Notes under the pieces: model-generated
Seen by the model: the letters and a program-made list of their open reading frames with translations, nothing else
Told to the model about the DNA's origin: nothing
Database searches by the model: none
Made by a program: the position numbers and the translations under genes
Part shown: in pieces, positions 1 to 7,332 of the stretch
Layout of the letters: every line of letters begins with the position of its first letter
How positions within the stretch are numbered: position 1 is the stretch's first letter
Source: Candidatus Galacturonatibacter soehngenii
Lineage (GTDB): Bacteria; Bacillota; Clostridia; Lachnospirales; Lachnospiraceae
Length of the DNA: 64,000 bases
Direction of reading: 5' to 3'
Assembly (NCBI RefSeq): GCF_008830185.1
Contig: NZ_WAGX01000004.1
Coordinates: 744,001-808,000, forward strand

Positions 1-146
1 TCTTCTGCTAAAATCTTAAACATGATATTTAAAAATCCATAGATTGCATTGGTATGAAATCCGCTACTATTTGTTAAATCTGGAACTCCATAGAATGCTC
101 TATTTAAGATGCTATGCCCATCTATTAAGACGATTTTTTCTTTCAT
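1..146 (-). CDS. polA: DNA polymerase I, N-terminal fragment (partial at window edge)
   Basis: The first 48 codons read on the minus strand, starting MKEKIVLIDGHSILNRAFYG. This is the characteristic opening of the 5'-3' exonuclease domain of DNA polymerase I: the metal-binding Asp of LIDG, then NRAFYG and the NAIYGFLN segment. The enzyme fills gaps and removes primers during replication and repair. The ATG at 144-146 follows a GGAG box (about 8 nt upstream). The rest of the gene lies beyond base 1. The anti-sigma-like gene starting at 506 sits directly upstream with a 24-nt gap, so the two are probably co-transcribed. Too short to appear in a typical ORF list because it runs off the edge. Confidence 0.93.
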   Translation of the reverse strand, partial: MKEKIVLIDGHSILNRAFYGVPDLTNSSGFHTNAIYGFLNIMFKILAE

Positions 147-170
147 TTTGTTTTCTCCATTAAATTTATT

Positions 171-506
171 TTAAATCCATAACCTAATTTGTATTATCAC
201 TACTATAATAAGTGCTACCATAGCTGCCGTATACAGCGCATTTTTGAATTGTTCAAATGCTTTTTTTCTTATTATATACTTTTTAGATGCTTTTAATTGT
301 TCTAAAAGCATGGCACTCATGTCATAAGAAGCCCCAGGATTATCATCCAATTGCATCAAAGCTGCGTAAATCGTATAATTGATTTCTAATTCCTCATAAC
401 ATTCTTTGCAATTTTCAATATGATTAAGAAAATGTTCTAATTCTTTATCATTCATATCCTTTGCAATATATTTTGTAATTAATTTTTGTACTTCTTTACA
501 TTCCAT
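171..506 (-). CDS. Putative zinc-finger (zf-HC2) anti-sigma-like membrane protein
   Basis: A 111-residue protein from the ATG at 504-506; an in-frame GTG four codons earlier has no better ribosome site. It begins MECKEV and has Cys3, His29, Cys33 and Cys36 in an HxxxCxxC arrangement, the zinc-binding pattern of zf-HC2 anti-sigma domains. One hydrophobic segment lies near the C-terminus (about residues 89-109), so the zinc finger should face the cytoplasm. ECF anti-sigma factors usually follow their sigma gene, but no sigma factor is visible: the upstream gene is an unrelated hypothetical and the downstream gene is polA. It may control a sigma factor encoded elsewhere or be a derived zf-HC2 protein with another partner. 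Family call is good, role is inferred. Confidence 0.72.
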   Translation of the reverse strand: MECKEVQKLITKYIAKDMNDKELEHFLNHIENCKECYEELEINYTIYAALMQLDDNPGASYDMSAMLLEQLKASKKYIIRKKAFEQFKNALYTAAMVALIIVVIIQIRLWI

Positions 507-654
507 GATAAGCCTCACTACTTCACCTATTGCTACTTCAAATTATACATAATTACTATACACTAAAATAAATAAATTTAAAACAATTTTTACGAAAGTT
601 GTTAAGATAATGTTTTAGTAACAGGATTTATAAATAATGAATATTATAAATTCT

Positions 655-681
655 AAAAAATGCCACCATTGCTGGCGGCAT
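655..681 (-). terminator. Intrinsic terminator
   Basis: On the minus strand an 8-bp stem ATGCCGCC/GGTGGCAT (one G-T pair) with a short loop is followed by six T residues (655-660). It lies just after the stop of the hypothetical gene at 737-1120 and before the anti-sigma-like gene. The T tract and the wobble pairing favour function on the minus strand. Confidence 0.8.
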
Positions 682-736
682 CTTGTACTTTTGAAATTAA
701 TTCATATTATGTGCAAATACTATAGACTAAGTATGG

Positions 737-1120
737 TTATTTTGTACTTACGGTTAATATAGTTTCTAAGTATTCAGGTCGGTTAAGGATGGTAACAGTA
801 ATAGGTGCTTCCTCATTATCATATTGTGTGTAATCAAGAAATAAATAACCTTCCCCTTCACATAGAGTAGACATAATAGCTTTTGTATTTACATCTGCAT
901 AAGATTTTACTTCTAAAATTTTATATTCTTCAGCAGAATATTTGGATTCTGGTATCGTAAGAATAATTTCATAGCCACTATCAGGAATATGAAAGATTTC
1001 TTTATTTAGAGCTAAGATATAACTTTGTTCAAAAATAGAATCAGATACAAGTTGAAAGCTATAACTATCTTGAAATGCAATATTTTCATCTACAAGATAC
1101 TGCTTTAGTCCTTTTGGCAT
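737..1120 (-). CDS. Hypothetical protein
   Basis: About 127 residues from the ATG at 1118-1120, preceded by AGGTGG at a 5-nt spacing. A longer reading from 1150 is possible but would start inside the T tract of the tRNA terminator, so the shorter form is preferred. The sequence is acidic and soluble, with no signal peptide, membrane segment or motif that I recognise. It lies alone between the tRNA-Leu terminator upstream and its own terminator at 655-681, so it is probably a single-gene unit. No function is proposed. Confidence 0.6.
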   Translation of the reverse strand: MPKGLKQYLVDENIAFQDSYSFQLVSDSIFEQSYILALNKEIFHIPDSGYEIILTIPESKYSAEEYKILEVKSYADVNTKAIMSTLCEGEGYLFLDYTQYDNEEAPITVTILNRPEYLETILTVSTK

Positions 1121-1150
1121 TTCAACCACCTGTAACTGTCCCACAGCCAT

Positions 1151-1199
1151 AAAAAGTCAGGCAAAAATAGATACAAATTTACATCCATTTCTGCCTGAC
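1151..1199 (-). terminator. Intrinsic terminator of tRNA-Leu
   Basis: An 8-bp stem GTCAGGCA/TGCCTGAC (1156-1163 with 1192-1199) is followed on the minus strand by TTTTT. It begins 7 nt after the 3' end of tRNA-Leu, so it ends the tRNA transcript. Confidence 0.8.
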
Positions 1200-1206
1200 A
1201 ACTTAC

Positions 1207-1289
1207 TGCGGATAGTGGGACTTGAACCCACACGGGGTTGCCCCCGTCAGATTTTGAGTCTGATTCGTCTGCCATTCCGACACATCCGC
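1207..1289 (-). tRNA. tRNA-Leu (anticodon CAA)
   Basis: The minus strand folds into a class II tRNA: acceptor GCGGATG with TATCCGC, discriminator A, anticodon loop CTCAAAA inside a TCAGA/TCTGA stem giving anticodon CAA (reads UUG), a long variable arm built on CGGGG...CCCCG, and the T loop GTTCAAG. Total 83 nt. The 3' CCA is not encoded. Confidence 0.95.
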
Positions 1290-1393
1290 AAATTATTAAA
1301 AATTTTTCATTCGTGATTTGTTAACCGAACAAAAGATATATTAACATATTATGTAAAACATTGCAAGCTATATTTCGAAAATAATTATATTTT

Positions 1394-2146
1394 TTAATCA
1401 AATATTGTTGCTTGCAATGTTAAAACTACCTGTGATGGCAAATAAAAAAACCAAATTAGGTTTTGTACTGCACTCGTTAGTAAATTAAGGAGAGCAAAAC
1501 CAGAATCTCTGTCATTAAGTATAAATTTTAAACCTACGTTAATATCACATAAATAAAATAAAGTAAGTCCGATTGCTAGCATTGTAGTTTGTCTGGTTAT
1601 GATATTCTCCTCTATATTCCTATTTTTATTTACTTGAATCCATATCCGAATTAAATTTCCCGTAAAAAGCAAAAAATACAAACCAGCTAATGCGATAACT
1701 GGAGTTAAATTTATCTCATTTTTCAAAACTAATATCAATATATTCCATATAAAAGTAACTGAAAGTATCTCTATCATATATAACTTGCATCCATCCATAC
1801 AAGTTGCCTTAATCTTACGAGAATAAAGTATTTGAACTATGATAAAGGATAAAATGCCATATTCAAAACGATTCGTAAATAGTAAAAATGTATCCGCTAT
1901 TACTGTAAATAATAAAATACCAAGCATGAGGGCTCTTTTATTGTTCTTTATTTTTGTATAGGTTAAAGCAAAAAAAATAAGACAGAGCCATATCGAAATG
2001 TATTTCAATATATTCGATAGCGTATTCGCTATTTGTAATAAATCAAGCACCAAAAATAATAAGTAAAGAAATAGCTCAAGACGAATAAATCGTCTTGTAA
2101 GCTTATCTTTTCCTGTCATATTTTTTATATCAACTATCCACTTCAT
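1394..2146 (-). CDS. YhhN-like polytopic membrane protein
   Basis: A 250-residue protein made almost entirely of hydrophobic segments (about eight predicted spans), with AGGTGA 6 nt before the ATG. The spacing of helices, the segment FTVIADTFLLF (about 80-90) and the late FYLCDINVG and WFFYLPSQ motifs resemble the YhhN/TMEM86 family, some members of which hydrolyse lysoplasmalogen. Key acidic residues in helices 3 and 7 are present (D84, D201 region), but I cannot align it fully. It lies 10 nt downstream of the ABC exporter permease, so it probably belongs to the same transcript. Could be another small multi-pass family; moderate confidence. Confidence 0.5.
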   Translation of the reverse strand: MKWIVDIKNMTGKDKLTRRFIRLELFLYLLFLVLDLLQIANTLSNILKYISIWLCLIFFALTYTKIKNNKRALMLGILLFTVIADTFLLFTNRFEYGILSFIIVQILYSRKIKATCMDGCKLYMIEILSVTFIWNILILVLKNEINLTPVIALAGLYFLLFTGNLIRIWIQVNKNRNIEENIITRQTTMLAIGLTLFYLCDINVGLKFILNDRDSGFALLNLLTSAVQNLIWFFYLPSQVVLTLQATIFD

Positions 2147-2156
2147 AAATTATCAC

Positions 2157-3728
2157 CTATTCTATACTCTCCATATTTTCAAAGGATTTTGAAGCAATGA
2201 CAGCCAAAAGTGCTGTGATTGCCACTGATATTATAATCATAAATAGATACCCTACTTCTATACGAAAGAAAGCACCTCCTAATACTGCACTAAGAGCACA
2301 TATTCCAATAATCATTCCTTGTACAAACACTCGAAACATTTGTTTTCCAACCGTTCCAAGGAATCTTTGTATTACAGCATCTGTAACAACATTTAAATAT
2401 AATTTGTTTGCTTGAAGACACATATATACCAAAATAGATAATATAATTTGAATTAAATTAAGTCGAAGAAAAATGGAGGCTGGTATTGTAATTAATGCTC
2501 CATCAACGAGAGCCCTAATGTGCTCTACTAATGTCGCATACCATAATTTTCTAGCTGGCGAATCAGGAAGCAAAAAGGTATATGGATGACTTATTTCCTT
2601 TCCCCATTTCGTTGCGTAGCCGCTAAAAATAAAAGTAATATAAGCACTTACACCAGGAATGATAAATGCAGACATCTCTTTTACCTCGTCATAATTATAA
2701 TATCCAAACACTGCAATTGCCACACCAGCAATTAAATTTACAAGCGAAACGACTCCAAATATAAAGAAACGATTCTTTTTATATTCCAGCAATTGTCTGT
2801 AAAATATTGCCTTTGCATACTTTCCTTTATAAACAATGGTTGCTTTTCCTAGTTTTTGTTTAAAAGGAAGACCCATTTCTCCTTTTTTATTCTTTGCTAT
2901 CCTTACAGCATAATCATCTGCAAATTGCATCGCATCCTCGTAATATTCTCCACCACATTTCATTTTATAAGCCATAACAAATAATACGAGCGTTGTCAAG
3001 ACATATAAAATGGTACCAATTACATTTAAGGTGGTAGGACCTAGTATAATTAATCTTAAAAAGGCTATGTTCCAACCAATGATTGGCACACTTTGAACGA
3101 CTGGATGAGATAAAAACAACTGAACAATCTCCCATGAAGCTTGATACTTAAAAAATAAATAAGCCCCAAAACCAAGTAGTGCAGCAATAATTAAATATAA
3201 ACTTCTGCACAATAACGTCAAATGCTTCTTTGATAATGTCTCATTTCCATATAATATGATTGTTAAACTACATTCTAATATGGATTCTACTACAAATGCC
3301 AGAACAAAATATAAAAGCATCTGAAGGATGGAAAGATTAAAATAAATCACTCCAACTACTGCTATTATACTATTTAATAACAATGCCAACAAAATCTGCT
3401 TAATCTTTGCATACAATAAAACCCATTTTGGACTTACTGGTGACGGAAAAACAAAGTGTACTTCACTTTGTTTAAAAATCAAACCCTTTCTTTTTGCATA
3501 AGTAACAATATTGGCAGGCAAGAAGAAAAAAATTCCAAGGGATGCAATTAAGGTATATCCTTGCGGATTCCCTAGCTTCATCGTGTCGATTAAAGTTCCC
3601 AACGAACCAACAATCATAGCAATATAAGCCACTGCAAAAACAGCCCATAAATAGGTAGCTGGTTTTTTTAAAGATTTTTTAATTCTATTTTTTGTGGTTT
3701 TTACAAATAAATATAAAAGTACTCTCAT
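2157..3728 (-). CDS. ABC exporter membrane subunit (putative ABC exporter family)
   Basis: A 523-residue multi-pass membrane protein with about 10-12 hydrophobic segments separated by a basic cytoplasmic loop (around residues 255-310). Its ATG overlaps the stop of the ATPase gene at 3728 (TAATG), the usual sign of translational coupling. The arrangement with an ABC ATPase immediately upstream identifies it as the permease half of an export system; the size and early RVLLYLFVKTTKNRIKK segment fit the clostridial putative ABC exporter family often found next to YtrA-type regulation. Substrate unknown; such exporters are often induced by cell-wall stress. Confidence 0.75.
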   Translation of the reverse strand: MRVLLYLFVKTTKNRIKKSLKKPATYLWAVFAVAYIAMIVGSLGTLIDTMKLGNPQGYTLIASLGIFFFLPANIVTYAKRKGLIFKQSEVHFVFPSPVSPKWVLLYAKIKQILLALLLNSIIAVVGVIYFNLSILQMLLYFVLAFVVESILECSLTIILYGNETLSKKHLTLLCRSLYLIIAALLGFGAYLFFKYQASWEIVQLFLSHPVVQSVPIIGWNIAFLRLIILGPTTLNVIGTILYVLTTLVLFVMAYKMKCGGEYYEDAMQFADDYAVRIAKNKKGEMGLPFKQKLGKATIVYKGKYAKAIFYRQLLEYKKNRFFIFGVVSLVNLIAGVAIAVFGYYNYDEVKEMSAFIIPGVSAYITFIFSGYATKWGKEISHPYTFLLPDSPARKLWYATLVEHIRALVDGALITIPASIFLRLNLIQIILSILVYMCLQANKLYLNVVTDAVIQRFLGTVGKQMFRVFVQGMIIGICALSAVLGGAFFRIEVGYLFMIIISVAITALLAVIASKSFENMESIE

Positions 3729-4423
3729 TATGCTTCACCACCTGTTATCTCAAAGAAAATATCATCAATGTCTTTATCATTGGTATCTTTTTTAAGATAT
3801 TCGCCAACAATTTTTCCCTTATTCATGATAAACATAATATCCCATAAATCCTTTACCATATCAAGCATATGAGTACTTACCAAAACAGTAATGTTATTAT
3901 TTTTTAATTCCTGTATGGTCTCTTTTAGTTCTTTAATGGCTTTTGGATCAAGCCCTACCATGGGTTCATCAAATAAGATAACTTTGGGTTTAATCATTAG
4001 GGCACAACATATACTAACCTTTTGCATCATCCCTTTTGATAATTCATTTCCTAGTTTATCCTGTTTATCTGTTAATTCAAAACGCTCCAGTAATTCTTCC
4101 ATATAATGTTCTGAATCTGAAACATCATATGCTTTACAAATGTATTCCAAGTGTTCTCTTACCGTTAACGCTTCAAACATAGCTGGCATCTCTGGAACAT
4201 AAGCAAATATTTTCTTTGCATCAATTTCTCTTGATGGTATCTGTTGGATTAATACAGTTCCTTGAAATTTCAAAAGTCCTGCAATACTTTTTATAATGGT
4301 TGATTTACCAGCTCCATTTGGCCCTAATAATATCCCCACTTGCCCGTCTGGAATTGTAAAGCTTACATCTTCTACCGCTAACATTTTTCCATATTTTTTA
4401 GTTAAGTTTTTTATCTCTAACAT
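3728..4423 (-). CDS. ABC transporter ATP-binding protein
   Basis: A 231-residue ABC ATPase. Walker A GPNGAGKST is at 34-42, the signature LSKGM at 128-132, Walker B VILFDEP at 148-154, and the switch histidine in STHM near 190. It energises the adjacent 523-residue membrane protein, with which it shares a TAATG overlap. The gene is first in a three-gene operon driven by a promoter whose -10 box is buried in a 12-bp palindrome at 4478-4507, so the system is very likely repressed until an inducer appears. Export of a peptide, antibiotic or lipid is the common role of this type; the substrate cannot be read from sequence. Confidence 0.92.
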   Translation of the reverse strand: MLEIKNLTKKYGKMLAVEDVSFTIPDGQVGILLGPNGAGKSTIIKSIAGLLKFQGTVLIQQIPSREIDAKKIFAYVPEMPAMFEALTVREHLEYICKAYDVSDSEHYMEELLERFELTDKQDKLGNELSKGMMQKVSICCALMIKPKVILFDEPMVGLDPKAIKELKETIQELKNNNITVLVSTHMLDMVKDLWDIMFIMNKGKIVGEYLKKDTNDKDIDDIFFEITGGEA

Positions 4424-4477
4424 TTTTATCCCTCACTAATTAAATTTAAAAGAAAACTATATGTAATAATAAATTGT

Positions 4478-4528
4478 ATTATTGTATTACTCTCTTAATA
4501 CAATAATATATTTTAAGTTAATTGTCAA
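4478..4528 (-). promoter_or_regulatory. Promoter with 12-bp palindromic operator for the ABC exporter operon
   Basis: On the minus strand TTGACA (4523-4528), 17 nt, TATTGT (4500-4505). The -10 box lies inside a perfect inverted repeat, ATTATTGTATTA, six bases, TAATACAATAAT (4478-4489 with 4496-4507). A repressor bound there would block RNA polymerase. The size and placement fit GntR/YtrA-type operators, but no regulator gene is adjacent. Confidence 0.75.
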
Positions 4529-4575
4529 TCAATATAATAATATTTGCAGACACTTAATTCGTACTCTACCTCGAA

Positions 4576-4629
4576 AAATAAAACAACAGGTAGCAAACTG
4601 CTCCTTGTGGTTACAGTTTGCTACCTGTT
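4576..4629 (-). terminator. Strong intrinsic terminator of the pheA-ppk-topB operon
   Basis: A perfect 16-bp stem (4585-4600 with 4614-4629) with a 13-nt loop starts 3 nt after the stop of the hexapeptide gene; the minus-strand RNA continues with a T-rich tail (GTTTTATTTTT). Confidence 0.88.
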
Positions 4630-4631
4630 AT

Positions 4632-5300
4632 TTAATCTTCTTTTTTTACAATATCCTCTTGTTTTTTGAATATACTATTCTCACTGACATATCCTCTCAC
4701 TGAAGAAAGCGGATACACATTGCTGTCTCTTCCAACAACAGTTCCTGGATTTAATACACTGTTACAGCCAATTTCAACACGGTCACCAAGCATCGCTCCA
4801 AACTTCTTAAGGCCAGTCTCAATTGTTTTTCCTACTGACTTTATCGTAACTAGCTTTTTATCAGACTTTACATTGGAAGTGATTGATCCAGCGCCCATAT
4901 GTGCTTTGTATCCAAGTATGGAATCTCCTACATAGTTATAATGAGGTACTTGTACCTTATTAAATAACACCACATTCTTTAGCTCGGTAGAATTGCCTAC
5001 CACAGCTCCTTCCCCTACAATCGCGTTTCCTCTAATAAATGCACAGTGCCTTACCTCTGCATCCTTCCCAATAATCGCCGGTCCATTGATGCATGCACTT
5101 TTTGCAATCTTTGCTGTTTTTGCAACCCATACACTATCATCTATTTTTTCATACTCATTAGGATCTAAGGATTCTCCTAATTGCATGATAAATGCGCCAA
5201 TTTTAGGAAGCGCTTCCCATGGATATGTAATTCCTTCAAATAAATCTTTTGCAATTGTTTCGTTTAAATCATACAAATGTCTTATTTTTAAACCTTCCAT
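4632..5300 (-). CDS. Left-handed beta-helix acyltransferase-like protein (GlmU C-terminal type)
   Basis: A 222-residue protein with repeated hexapeptide turns (for example VWVAKTAKIAKSACINGPAI at 58-77 and later IVGEGAVVGN, VLNPGTVVGR), which fold as a left-handed beta helix. The layout, with a short N-terminal lead (residues 1-55) and HMGAGSITSNVKSDKK near 134-149, resembles the acetyltransferase half of GlmU and related UDP-sugar acyltransferases. There is no N-terminal uridylyltransferase domain, so it is not a full GlmU. It is last in the pheA-ppk-topB operon, 21 nt after topB, and is followed by a strong terminator. Acceptor substrate unknown. Confidence 0.75.
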   Translation of the reverse strand: MEGLKIRHLYDLNETIAKDLFEGITYPWEALPKIGAFIMQLGESLDPNEYEKIDDSVWVAKTAKIAKSACINGPAIIGKDAEVRHCAFIRGNAIVGEGAVVGNSTELKNVVLFNKVQVPHYNYVGDSILGYKAHMGAGSITSNVKSDKKLVTIKSVGKTIETGLKKFGAMLGDRVEIGCNSVLNPGTVVGRDSNVYPLSSVRGYVSENSIFKKQEDIVKKED

Positions 5301-5321
5301 TCTAATCTCTCCGTTCCTATC

Positions 5322-7307
5322 TTATTTATAATTTTTTGCTATGTAATCAAAACATGCTCTTAACTGATATTGGTTATTAAGACCTAATACCCCAGCTGTT
5401 CTACTTACAATAAATTTCTCTAATTTCTCCATATATTCTTCCGAAGAAATTTCTCCATTTGCAACATAAGTTAATCCTTTTTCCCAACTTGCTGTTAACT
5501 CTGGATTCAACAAAGAACGTATGGATGAATTCACAACATCATAAATCATCTCACCAAGCTGGGTAGGTGTTAATATCTGTGTTTTTTTATTTAGTGCCAT
5601 GTATTTATTATTAACCAATTTCTTTAGTATCTCTGCACGCGTTGCACTTGTTCCAATACCACTTCCTTTGATTTGGGCTCTTAACTCCTCATCTTCAATC
5701 AGTTGACCTGCATTTTCCATTGCTAAAATAATAGAACCAGAATTATATCTTTTAGGAGGTGACGTTTCTCCCTCTTTTATATTAAATTCTTTTATAGGCA
5801 TCTTACCACCTTTTTTAAGCGTCTTAACCACTTCAATCATTTCTGCATCGTATTTTGAGTCCTCTCCAGTATCTTCTCGTTTTTTATCAAAAGAATTTGG
5901 GACAACCTTTAAATAACCTTCCTCCAACATAATCTTAAAGTTAGCAAATAAGCTTTCTTCCTTTACTTTTGTAGTGATTGAAATCTTTTGATAAACGGCT
6001 GGTGGATAAAAGATACTAAGAAATCTTCTAACAATGGTTTCGTATACCTTTAAAGCAGTTGGTGGAATCGCACGAAGGGCACTTAATCCCTGCCCCGTTG
6101 GCACAATCGCATAATGGTCTGTAATTTGCTTATCATTTACATAACGACTGTTACCAATTTTTTTATAAGAACCACTCGAAAGAATTTCTTCTGCAAATAC
6201 ACTCGCATGCTCATACGCTTTTAGTCCACTAATATTTTTATATATTTCTTTTGCAACGGCACTTGATAAAACTCTTGCATCCGTTCTTGGATAGGTCACT
6301 AGCTTCTTTTCATAGAGTTCTTGCACAATACGAAGAGTCTCATCTGGACTAATCTTAAACATTTTAGAACAGTCATTTTGAAGTTCTGCAAGATTATACA
6401 ACAAAGGGGGATTTTTATTTTCTTTCTTTTTTTCTATATTTGCAATTTCTCCAATTACTGGAGGTTCACTGTTTAAATGCGAGATTAGTTCCTTTGCATC
6501 TTCTATTGACTTGAATCCATTTTCTTTGTAAAGCTTTGGACTTTCAAAATATTTTGAACCCGCAACTGCTTTCCACTCTGCCTCCAAATCTTTTCCACTG
6601 CAATCAAAGGTACCAAGAACTCTAAAAAAAGGAGTTTTTACAAATTCTCGTATTTCCCTTTCTCTACGCACAATCATTCCAAGTACACAGGTCATAACTC
6701 GTCCAACGGATATAACACAGTAACGTTCATTCAAATAATTGGCAATGGCATTTCCATACTTTAAAGACAATAGCCTTGAAAAATTGATTCCCATCAAGTA
6801 ATCTTCTTTTGCCCTAAGGTAAGCAGCATTCGCTAAATTATCATATTCCGATAAATCTTTCGCTGTATGAATTCCTTTTAGAATTTCTTCTTCTGTCTGG
6901 GAATCTATCCATACTCGCTTACGAACCTTACCCTGTACCTGTGCTTTTTGCTCTACAAGACGGTAAATGTATTCTCCTTCTCGTCCAGAGTCCGTACAAA
7001 CATAGATGGTATCAATATCTTCTCGGTGCAATAAGTTTTGCACGGTATGAAACTGTTTCTTTACATTTTCAATCACTTCATACTTAAATTCTTTTGGAAT
7101 AAAAGGTAAAGTCTCTAGACTCCACTTTTTTAGTTTCTCATCGTATTCTTCTGGATAGCTCATCGTTACTAAATGCCCTACACACCATGTAATCACAGCT
7201 TCTTCCGCCTCTAAATAGCCATCTTGTTTTCTTGTTTTTAATTTAAGTGCTTTTGCAAATTCTTGTGCAACACTTGGTTTTTCTGATATATATAAAGCTT
7301 TCGCCAT
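5322..7307 (-). CDS. topB: DNA topoisomerase III
   Basis: A 661-residue type IA topoisomerase. The Toprim domain opens with ISEKPS (Glu9) and carries the metal-binding TDSGREGE near 106-113; the catalytic tyrosine is Tyr339 in LVTYPRTDAR. The late GSGIGTSATRAEI segment (about 550) is typical of the family. The enzyme relaxes negative supercoils and decatenates DNA by passing one strand through a break. It is somewhat shorter than Bacillus TopB and ends without zinc-finger motifs. The gene lies 25 nt after ppk and 21 nt before the hexapeptide gene. Confidence 0.95.
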   Translation of the reverse strand: MAKALYISEKPSVAQEFAKALKLKTRKQDGYLEAEEAVITWCVGHLVTMSYPEEYDEKLKKWSLETLPFIPKEFKYEVIENVKKQFHTVQNLLHREDIDTIYVCTDSGREGEYIYRLVEQKAQVQGKVRKRVWIDSQTEEEILKGIHTAKDLSEYDNLANAAYLRAKEDYLMGINFSRLLSLKYGNAIANYLNERYCVISVGRVMTCVLGMIVRREREIREFVKTPFFRVLGTFDCSGKDLEAEWKAVAGSKYFESPKLYKENGFKSIEDAKELISHLNSEPPVIGEIANIEKKKENKNPPLLYNLAELQNDCSKMFKISPDETLRIVQELYEKKLVTYPRTDARVLSSAVAKEIYKNISGLKAYEHASVFAEEILSSGSYKKIGNSRYVNDKQITDHYAIVPTGQGLSALRAIPPTALKVYETIVRRFLSIFYPPAVYQKISITTKVKEESLFANFKIMLEEGYLKVVPNSFDKKREDTGEDSKYDAEMIEVVKTLKKGGKMPIKEFNIKEGETSPPKRYNSGSIILAMENAGQLIEDEELRAQIKGSGIGTSATRAEILKKLVNNKYMALNKKTQILTPTQLGEMIYDVVNSSIRSLLNPELTASWEKGLTYVANGEISSEEYMEKLEKFIVSRTAGVLGLNNQYQLRACFDYIAKNYK

Positions 7308-7332
7308 TTGTATCCAACTTTCCTTTTTTTAC

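Noticed and set aside
2197-2415. Plus-strand open frames antisense to the ABC exporter and to other genes
   Set aside because: They are shadows of well-supported minus-strand genes, without ribosome sites or recognisable sequence.
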